From Bimastos eiseni (taxonomy: Eukaryota > Annelida > Clitellata > Crassiclitellata > Lumbricidae), in the NCBI GenBank assembly GCA_959347315.1, contig OY365815.1:18593014-18657013 (forward strand): a stretch of 64,000 nt of DNA, read 5' to 3'. How positions within the stretch are numbered: the stretch's first letter is position 1; every line of letters begins with the position of its first letter. The notes under the pieces are model-generated. The model saw only the letters and a program-made list of their open reading frames with translations, did no database searches and was not told the DNA's origin. Position numbers and translations under genes: made by a program. Shown here in pieces: positions 1 through 10,500 of this stretch.

Positions 1-1544
1 TGATCTGGAATTCAAGCCCCCACATAAGCAGAAATTTGGTTCGAGATGTTTGCTTATCAGTGCCCCTTCCAACGCAACCATTTTGAGTAGATTGACTGTA
101 CTTCGTCTGTGGGAAGCTGAAACGGCTAGGGAAACGATTGTGGGTTTCCGCCCCTATAAGCTGAGGCTGGGAAAATGAAGTCGGTAACACTTCCACCCAT
201 GTGTTCTTCGATTAATTATTTATTATCCAACCGATAATATCTGTTGTTCTTCCACATTCCATTCCAGAGATAATCCAACAGAATCGAGGTAAACTCATAC
301 AGTTAAGTCACACCTCCTATAGTTCTAGAAAACATCAATGAATTAAGAAACTTAGCACTATCTCGAGTCATATCGCACCGAGTCTAGAACCAATTGCTGT
401 AAGAGATCCAAAGGAACGAAATCCCACTAGATACTATTAGCTACATGCAAATAGGCCTACGTATGAAAAGAAAGTTAGAGTCAAATACGACTGCTACGAT
501 GCAGAACCCTGATCGAATAATGGAATATGATGTCCCGATGAGAAATAAATCGTTATTGTCTATTTAGAAACTATATAGAAACCTAGGGCGCTATGTACAA
601 AATCTTTGGTGTGACAGCTCTTTTTCTTTAAAATTTACTTTTCTTTATTGAATCATATGTCTTTCGTATTTTTGTTTTATACCAGAATAGCTTGACGCAG
701 TCCACTCGTGTCATGTGAAATGTCATAACACAACAAAACATGACATAGCATAATAAGAAAGTCTTAAGTTGCTTAGAAGAAGACCAGTAGATCTATACAC
801 GTATGCAAGGACCTATGGAAATTTTAGCCCTTTTGGAGATCACGTCCATCCATCTCCGGGATATTTAAAATGAAATGGGACTCGGTTGTTGAATTATCCC
901 AGTTAGGTGCTGATAGCAAACCTCATGACATCAATCAAATCTACGCACAACGTTACATAATAATTACACTCAGTTATAATAAACTGAACTGATTAGCGGA
1001 CTGTAACGTACAACAATCTACAGATCGTAGGCCTAAGTCAGTCTACCTTATCTAGGCCTATTGTAAGCAAATGTAATATTCATCCATAGCACAAAGTTCA
1101 CTGTAGAAAATTACACCGCATTTGACCTAAGGACCGACCTGACGGGAATCTAAGAGGGTCTTATCCGGAGTAGAATAGGTCCTTGACCGAACAAAATGGA
1201 CTTCTCACTATGCTCAGTCGACAGTCAAAAGGGTGTCTTTGTGCTCAGGCAAATGGATGACTAATAACCATACTTCACTTGCCCTTCACGACAAAGTCTA
1301 CTCTCTTTTACTTAATACTCAAAGGTTTCTACAAGCTCGTGTACAATAATCGTAATCTCCAAATTCCTTAAAGCGACACGCGAAGGTCAAACGCAGGCTA
1401 CCAGCTTATTCACGAACGCTGTATCATGCACAGAGGTTGTCCGAAGGAAAGTCCGCAGAGGGTCCGAGTCCGGTATCCTGAGAGTCAGAGGATGCAGAGT
1501 TGCAGTCAAAGCGAGTGCTGTTTAGGACGAGAATTGGAAGGTGG
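1..1544. other. Intergenic, no gene seen
   Basis: AT-rich sequence with no splice-consistent coding stretch that I recognise on either strand. The stretch 1340-1420 resembles 7700-7780 and 11985-12065: all three share a head like AATCGTAA, then CCAAATT, then a CACGAGCGCT-like end. It is therefore probably old LINE debris. Confidence 0.5.
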
Positions 1545-1900
1545 TTGATCAGGCGAATCGGGGTTCAAGAGTTCTTGAAATGGCGGGACTCTGGTTTCGA
1601 GCGGAAAGACCGATGGGTGATGGATAGAAGAGCCTGAGGCAGATGATGGTGAGTGATTGGTAATGAAGACTGAGGAAAGCGCGAATTTCGGGTGGCAGAT
1701 CGCTCAAGAGACGTGGCGTAATGTTGGATATGGATCGGTTTGAACTTGAAGGGCTTGAGGTCAGAAGTGACAGGAGTAGAGAAGCGCTGAGACGGGAGGA
1801 GTAGGATCGGGTTGAGCGGATTGGCTGCAGGATGGTGAAGAATTCGCGAAGATACTTGAACTGGGAGTATTGCAAGGAGCTGCAAGTTAGCGATAGGACT
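1545..1900 (-). mobile_element. Decayed LINE 3' coding fragment
   Basis: On the minus strand two overlapping frames (1549-1875 and 1565-1885) each carry pieces of the C-terminal tail of a non-LTR reverse transcriptase. One includes a LLSDLPPEIR segment of the kind found near the end of CR1/L2/Jockey-type ORF2 proteins (family knowledge). The split across two frames points to frameshifts and an inactive copy. The clade is not determined. Confidence 0.45.
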
Positions 1901-4220
1901 TTAAAATGGATTCGTTCTGGGATTTGGGGCCAGTAGAGGGATTTGAGGATATGAGTATTATGATGATGGGATGGGATGGCATTCTGGTGACTATTCTGTC
2001 AAGTAAGTTTTGAATAAGCTGCAGAAGCTTGAGCTGTATGGATTCATGGTTGAAAAAATAGCAAATGTAATATCAAATGTGATATCTATCTGACCAATTT
2101 AACACTTTCAACAACAGTGCAGACAACGATGAGTCGACGGTTATTGAAGCTTTATCTGCCTATCGATACATTATTCAATGACTGAAGCGAACAGCAAATC
2201 GAGCGAGGAATCCCCATCACCAGATCCTGCATTGTCTCCTTGAAGTAAAACATCTAGCGTTCAATATGTGAGCTAAACACTAACTTACATCTCTGTGTAC
2301 ACTGTCCTACCAGCTGCACGCCTCTACAGTTGCGACTCATAATCAACCACACATGAAAGGATCCTTTAAAGTGTCTTTAAAGGATCCTTTAATTCGCGTG
2401 TCGCTCGTCGTTAAAGAGTCAAACAATTAGAGCTCAACGCTGTGGATGAGTGGTAGCTTAGGAGGATCGTGTGGTGGAGTGGAGGCTCCTCTGGATCTCA
2501 TACTCAAGCCATAGGAGCAATATCGAATCAAAATAACATTGATGGCACCGGTCTCTGTCGCTCACTAAAGATGGACATGTTGCGTAGGCTCTAAGACCAC
2601 TTTTCCCTATTTTTCCCTATTATTCTACTTTTCATGATTGAACTCTGTAATAGTCTGTTGCTTGTCTGGCGGGATTAATAAAACACGTTGGTTATGGTTA
2701 TGAACAACAACATCCTCCCCTTCGAGGAATTTGAGCAAAATACGCGATATAGACATGTCGCAATGAACTACAGTCAAGGAGAGTTAATATTGCATGAAGA
2801 CAGGCTAATACAACCACATGAATATGAATGGAGGCCCAGGTCAGAATTTTGTGACGTAAGATCGTAGACACGGTCACGCCAAGCTGAGATAATCACTAGA
2901 CAGAGATATAACCCAAGGACAGGAAATATCTTAAGCACGTGTCCGAAGTACGAAACTTGCTCGAGATATGTCCTGAACTAACTTGTTATGACTAATTTTT
3001 CTAGGCGTTACATGGTTGTAATTAATTATTAACCATAGGATCTGACGCGATCAGATTCTCATTGAAAAATGAGTAAGGTCGAGGCCATAATTACACGGTC
3101 GCTACATAAACATGGTCATAATGCATAGATTGACATCGAGTATCTTCAAAAGGGTGTGCCCCAGTTGAGCAAAGGATACCCAGATCTCACGTAAGGTGGA
3201 TAAGTTCCTTTTGCTAGACGAATCTTCACTTATCATCATTCGGTTAGGGCTAGGGTTAAGGTCAGAATTAAGGTTTTGGTAAGGAATATGGCCAGGGCAA
3301 GGTCTATGGCTAAGGCTATGGGGTTGAGGTTTAGGCTAGATACATGTATGGCTAGGTAGTACGCGCAAACTGTCTACGATCAAACGTCGAAAGCCATCGT
3401 CGTCCTCCCTAGACCCCTCGATTGTATTTCCACCAATCTCAGAGTGAATGAACTAAAGAGAGCTGTAGTAGCAGCGGTAAGACAACATTGGAAATAAGAC
3501 AGTGATTGATGTCGTAGCAACAGGATCTGTCTGCTCGTAAGATTCACTCTCCTGCAGCGTTGTTTATATAATCAGATTAAACAATCAGACGTACGGGTGC
3601 GAACGTCTGGAGTACGCAGAGACATCAAGTATACAAGCAACAACCTGTTTGTGCTTGATTCCAAGTCCTTCGATCGATCCACCTCCCATTATCAATGCCT
3701 ATCACCATCTTGTGAAATCTTTGTCGAGCAAGTGGCACGGCGGCAGATTGGTTGACGATGTCACTCAAGCTCTTGGTGATATCTGTGTCGCCGATATCAG
3801 ATGTCGCCACTAGATTGACAACTCAGACAAGAGACGATATTTTATCAGCAGACGACAATCGGTTGCTAGGCAACAAGAACACAAAAGATTGCGAAGGACA
3901 ATCCATCAGATAAGTACTTGACATGCACGTGTCATTCATTCTTATTGAAAGATGATTGACATAACGGGCGTGGACCAGCGATCAATTGAGTGAGTTAGCA
4001 GTTTTAAGTTTCTTCAGTATATTATAGAAAGACGGTTTTTATTTTACTGTTCTAACAAGTGTTTCTCAAATGGATGACGTCGAAGGTCGCAACAGTGACA
4101 CATTGTTGAGGTGGCATTCCAGGCCAAGTGCCAATTTATTCCAAATTTGTAAACGCTTCAGTGATTAAGTCTATAAAAATGTTTGTTGACGCAAACATGT
4201 TGCAAATAGGTATGTTGCAT
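1901..4220. other. Intergenic, no gene seen
   Basis: No convincing exon. Small features: the palindrome AAAGGATCCTTT occurs twice within 40 bp near 2355-2392, and a degenerate TTAGGG-like tract lies at 3241-3350. The 60-80 codon open frames here have no family resemblance. Confidence 0.5.
3241..3350 (+). repeat. Degenerate TTAGGG-like repeat
   Basis: The stretch reads as imperfect units such as GGTTAGGGCTAGGGTTAAGG, then GGCTAAGGC and GGTTTAGGC. It resembles worn telomere-type repeats but is short and surrounded by ordinary sequence. Confidence 0.4.
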
Positions 4221-4225
4221 GCGTA

Positions 4226-4260
4226 CAGAGAGAGAGACAGAGAGAGACAGAGAGAGAGAC

Positions 4261-4313
<53 letters not shown>

Positions 4314-4358
4314 GAGAGACAGAAAGGGAGAGAGAGACAGAGAGACAGAGAGAGAAGT
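4226..4358. repeat. (AG)n microsatellite
   Basis: Nearly pure GAGA with ACAG interruptions, about 210 bp upstream of the Ig/avidin-like gene start codon. The minus-strand Leu/Ser-rich open frame over it is only translated repeat. Confidence 0.9.
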
Positions 4359-4569
4359 CAACCTCTGAATGATCCGTGCGTGACAGCTGTCAATCAATGT
4401 TCAGCTGCCTCTGTCAATCATTCGTCAGTGTGTAACTTATTGTGGGGATCGCCTCTGAAATAGATCGGAAAACGAAAGCACACTAGACCAAGGGACCAAC
4501 TGACCGACCGACAGAGTCTAAGGAGGAAGACAAACAGAAGAGTTTGGTAGCCATTTACAGTGCGCCAGT

Positions 4570-7500
4570 ATGAACACGAGCCCGTTAATCGCCCTTCTGT
4601 TCGGTGAGTGAATTTCATTGTGCCGTATGCTTAGTCTTGATCGGCGCCCAGTGATCAGTGAGAAAATCCGAATTGAAATTGTAATCGGAATTAAGTAGTT
4701 GTATAAAGCGACGCTCAAGAAGCAAGCTAAACAGAGTCGCTTTTTTTTGCTAGTCTATGATTATACAATACAATACAACTCGGCCTTTATAACGCGCTTT
4801 ATCACGACAAGTCGTGCTCTAAAGCGCGCAAACGTCTCGACGACGCAGCTGCAGTTGTACTGCAGAGCAATTGTGTGCCAAGAACTTGCTGAAGATCCCT
4901 GCACCGTGACTCACCGGACTAGTGTCGAATCCGCTCACTCAGCGCACACTGAACGTTACGGGCTGACCGCTCTAACCGCTCGGCCACCATGCCACACGGT
5001 ATAACTTTGTATGTCATTAAGAGCCAGACTTAAGAGATAGAAAGTTAAAGCTGTTGCAGCAGAGGACGAACTGTGAGGTAGCAGCCGTCGTTTGTCTGCT
5101 ACAGACTAGGGCCTATATATGTGACGAAGTCTCTGGTGCCACATGTATATTCACAGGCGCTGTTTTTGAACAAACTATCCCTCTTTTGAAACGTAAAGAC
5201 TTTCCAATTCTACTGATTACGTCGTAGTATAATCAAATATTGATGTAGCGCCGTGTAATATCTGTGTCTGGCTTCACAGTCTGGATTGGGAGCTGCGCTG
5301 CCGGGCGCTCTGCGAGACCCGGTGGTCTGGCGTTGGCTGCGGGTCCTCTGAACGTAGCTGATTACGTTGGATCGACAGTGACCTTGACCTGTTCGACGAC
5401 CGACTCAGCCGGATATCATGTCGTCTGGACGGAGTTCGCTTCGACGCCAGGTGGCGCCTTGATAAGCGACAATGAGGCAGTCATTCCAGGTCATCCTAAT
5501 GCCGCTCGTTACCAGATCGTCCACGACACTCCTTACCAGTTCGACCTCGTCATCTCCGACGTCGTTCTGAGTGATGGAGGGACCTACCTCTGCGAAGACC
5601 AGAACGCTGTGTCGCCGGAAAAGACCCGAGCACAGGCGGAGTTCATCGTCTTCGGTAGGCCAATAGCCCTATGATGTGCTTTTATATGATTCTGTCCATC
5701 CTGATAATTCACTCAATGCACTCATCTGAATCGATTAAACCGATAAGTTCGTCTGTAGCCGCGATAAAACAACAACCTGTTTTATAAATTATGAATGACT
5801 TGATAAATTATATTATTTCATATAAAAGTGTGTCATAGCTTAATGAGATGGGCCATCGACATGCATTAGGCCTACATGTGTTCAGAAATGTTATATTATG
5901 TGCCAAGTCGGATTGGACATTGCAACAGACCATGCTTTATTTGCAAACAAGTAAATTTGTATAAACCTGTGATATGGTAGATGCAGGTTGCCCTGTTTTT
6001 TAAGTACTTGCAACTGTAAGGGGCCGTTCACATATTATATAACGCTCAAGGGGTAGGTGGGTGGGTTCCGGTTTTGTTAGCTTTATATTGTGTAGGGTGG
6101 GAGGGGTAGGTTGAGGGTTTTGTTATATAACAAACTTTTTTCAGCTTATGCTATTTTGCCTGTTTGTTTGCCAATTGGAAATTCCATGTACTACGGACCT
6201 TCATTGTTTAATCGAAGTTCACAATACGTTGTGAACCAAAACTAGCACCGTTAGCTGCCACCTGGCGAATTGATTTGATGTTCTTAGTTATTATTTTATA
6301 AATCCACTTTTAACAATTTGCTGTTTACAATTTTAACAATTTCATGTGCATAGCTCTAAACGCTCTATAATTCAATTCTGTGTGCTTTGTTTTGATTCTG
6401 ATTAAAATTAAAATTAGTTCACTTGAAATGATTATTTTGGTAGGTACTATCATGATGTTTGATTTTATTTTCTATAGTATGTGTAAATAGTCTATGTTTG
6501 CTTAAATACCCATTTGCAGTTGTAGTATGCACTCTGTATACATCATACGCTATTAAATAAGTAGAGTTGTATCGCGAACTTATCGATAAATACCTGATAG
6601 TGCAATATTAAACCAATCCATGGGCAGGGGTGGGTCAAAAATTGGGATTTATGCTCATGTACAGCCTTGCCTAATATTTCAAATCTCTACAAGTCAAAGT
6701 AAAAACATGGGTTTTTCTGGACCCTCTTTTATCTGGTAGAGGGCGCAATCGTTCCATTTCCTCAAGAGATTTTTGATTGTAAACATATCATTGATGATGT
6801 AAACTTTCGGAGCTGCAGCTCGTCAAGGAGAACTCGTTCAAGTGGTTAAACGAAATTTAAGTTTTTTGTACTTTTGTCATTTCTTTTCAATTTTTCAGTT
6901 ATGTCCGTCACAATTTGATGGGCCTATATTGCGTTGTCATGCAAGCCTGAAATGTGTGACAAATTTCAGTGTTGTAGGTTGAGGGGAACATACCTAAAAA
7001 AAAGAGTTGAAAGATGGGTCGTCCAGATAGGGAGGTCCGGAGGCAAACAGCTCCTATTTCAGGTAGGGGGATACTGTTTGAGGCATAAGGGGAAATGTCT
7101 TGACTTCCTGACACTTGGGACCAGAGGTTTTGCCTCCATCACTCAGAGGGATTGACGCTCCTCTGTGACAGGCTGTGTCCGACGATCCGTCCTTGACAAA
7201 CTTTACGCAAGCCAAGTTAAATAAAAGAGGGTAAAATCAAGTCACTTTCGGTTTGTGAACGTGAACCATCCTGCATGGAGGGCATGTGGCCACTCTTATG
7301 GCTATAATTTCTTCCTATTATTCCAGAGACTGATCCGAACTGTACGACGACGGTTGGTTCGACTGGAGTCGTCCTGGAAAATCAATTGCACACGATGGAA
7401 TGCGCTGTCAACTTCCAGGGCAACGTTCCACCTACGATGACCTGGACTGGTCCGCAGCCGTTCGAGGTCGCAAGCGTCGTGGGAGACAATAGCCTCTGGA

Positions 7501-10500
7501 GTGCCCTCTCCTTCGTCGTCAGTCGGTCAATGAACGGAGGCACATTCCAGTGTCTGACGAACTTCACCGCAGAGTCGTTCGCCCAGCCACCGCCGGACGG
7601 AGCCACCAACCCACCCGATTATTCATACCTATACACCTTTCCTCAGCTCTTCGTCAGCTGTAAGTAGGCCCACATTAAGTCTGGGAAGACATCTCCTAAT
7701 AGTAATCGTAACTTCTGAAGCGCTACACGAAAGCCTAGCACGGCGCACCGTGAATTCACGAGCGCTGAGTCGAGTGAAGGTATCGTTTAAAGGGTACAGT
7801 CAGAAGGAGGTCGGGGTCAGATTCCCTGAGGCAGAGGCTGAAAACTTCCTCCACTGCAGTTTACCTTCTCTGCTAGAGTAGGTGACCTAAGTGTCACAAT
7901 CGACTACTCTCTTACTTACTCTGAACATATCACCAACCTCATTCACTCCTCCTGCATTCAACTCCAGCGTCTTAGGGTCATTCGCAAATCTGTCTCCTCA
8001 TGATCCACCTTGACACTTCTATTGCTTGTAACCAGAGCACAGCCTTGGCAGTCGTACAAGTAACCAGTGCATGAGGCAATTTATGCCCCAAATGAATTCT
8101 CGGAAGGGCAACAATTCTGGCAGCCTTGTGGCAGAGCAACGACTGTCGCAACGGTTGGGTAACGGTTTTTTACGCCAGAGCATTTGCACTGACTTCCTCT
8201 GCTTCTGCATCGTCGCCACTAGCCATAGAGTCCGAGGGGCAGAGCAGCTGTTAAGGTGGGTGTCGTTTAGGATTAGAAGCATCTAATTTAGTCGAATCTG
8301 ATCTTGAAATTATTTTATATAGCGTTGCTACCGTAACCCATGTGACATTAATTTGTGACCACATGTAAAGTATAGAAGCACATGCTAAGAGCATTTATAA
8401 TGCGCTTTAGACAGAGCGGTGATTGATAACGTCTTCAGCACAGAAGAAGCCAGACAACAAAAAACGATGCGAAAATGGATGGGACATAAACGAAATCACT
8501 TGACTTGCAAAGCGGGAAGAACAAGGCATCGTGATTCAGGGTCTTCGTCTGGAGACCGATTGACAACGGGAACGAAGAGCCGTTCAGGTGGATGGCGTCG
8601 TTAGGGAATCCGTTTAGGATAGAGTCGAAGGTGATTCGCTGAAATAGGAAGTCAAAGCATTGAATCCACTGAATCCATTGAATCCACTGAATCCATTGAA
8701 TCCACTGTGGCTCTAGTGGATCAGCTTTGCATGTATGTGTGCACACTGCTCGCGGTATTAACTGGCCAGGCAAATGGAGAGAGACAGAGGCAGAGAGAGA
8801 CAGATATATATATATATATATATATATTTATATTTAAAGAGAGAGAAACCGAGACAGAGACAGAGAGAGAGTGACAGAGACAGAACCAAAGAGGGAGAGA
8901 GAGAGAGAATAAGAGAGAGAGACAGACAGAGACAGAGACAGAGAGACAGAGAGAGAAAGTGACAGAGACAGAAAGATGACAGAGACAGAGACAGAGACAG
9001 AGACGGAGAGAGACAAAATGAGAGAGAGAGAGACAAAGAGAGAGACGAAAAGACAGAGAGACCGAATGTGCAGTATTGTGTACGTGTGTGTGTGTGTGTG
9101 TGGGTGTGTGTGTGTGTGTGGGTGTGTGTGTGTGTGTGTGTGTGTGTGTTTATTGTTTTCGGTGGTGTGGTGCAGGGGGTCCGAAGGACATGTATATTGC
9201 TCCTGACAAGCAGTACTACGACGTTGGAGACGTTGTGACGTGCTACGCCGATGCCAATCCGCCAGCCACCTTCCAGTGGCAGAACATGAGGACCCTCGTG
9301 ATTACCCCCGGAGCCTCGTTCACCGTCACGGAGGACTTCGAGGGGCTGACGACGACGATGAGGTGCCAGGCACAGAACGCAATCCAGGAGGTCATCTACT
9401 CTGGAAACCTCTTCACAGACATCACCGTTCTAAGTTCGCACTCGTTTCTACTATTGTTGTTATTAAACGCAAATACGTAATAACTATGGGTATCAGAGCT
9501 GCGATCCCAGGGGTCGAGAGGGACAAGACCCCTCACCTTTTGTAGAGAGGGGACACGTCATACGTTCGTCCCCCACATTTCTTACCCCTCTCATTGGGTG
9601 TTTCCCACCTCACAATCGAGATCACCGCCTCTGATGGGTATCATTCGATGGCGCTGAGAAATTATGAGTGAATAACAAAAGCTTCTGTAAAAGTGCTCAA
9701 GGTCCTTGGACAGTACCCACCTAGGCCATATACATGGGAGGATCGAATCCGCAGCCTTCGTGTTATAAGGTGGCGATCGCTGTAGCAATCAGCAACCGCG
9801 CGTCGCTCTTTCTATGAGACTGATTATCTGTCTCTAAGTCTCTCTGTGTGCGTTTAATTGGACCCCTTTCTATGCTTGCCAGACCTGAAGCATCATACAT
9901 GAAGCGACTACACAGCAGTTGCGCTATGTTTGCGCATGCGTGTGTATGTGTGCTTATTCGTGTGTGTTTGACTTATGTGTTTATGTGTGTTTATTCGTGT
10001 TTATTCTATTCTATTCTGTTCTATTTACGGATTTATAAAGCGCCTCTCACAGTACAACCTATTCAGAGGCGCTCCCAGTGCGAAAAACCCCTAAAGAAAA
10101 GTCTTAAGAGAACGAGCAGAAACAGTTGTGCTACTAGATAAGATTGCAGCACGAGTCACAGCAGGAAGGCTGTTCCATAGTGAAGGGCCAACAGAGGCAT
10201 TGGCACGATGCTGAGCTGTGGCAGTTCTAGACTGCAGTACTAAAAGATCGTGACGGTCTAAAGAACGGAGAGGACGTCCGGTGGTGGCTGAGATAGGTTT
10301 CCTGCTAAGTTTACATAGATAGAGTGGAGCTTGACCCAACAATGCTTTGAATGTAAGAAAGAGAACTTTGAAATGAATTCTATCAGTCAAGGGAAGCCAA
10401 TGAAGATGTTGAGTCATGAAAGTAGAAATATGTGAGAAACGTGGAAGATGGGCGATCAAACGAGCAGCTGCATTGAGTACAGACTGGAGCGGAGTGAGGC

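Noticed and set aside
4971..4992. A functional tRNA-Ser/Leu gene on the minus strand
   Set aside because: A and B boxes are present, but no acceptor stem or full cloverleaf can be formed, and the same module recurs with divergent bodies, so it is a SINE head.
8758..9036. Long Leu/Ser open frames over (AG)n and similar frames at 4158-4397
   Set aside because: They are six-frame translations of microsatellite DNA.
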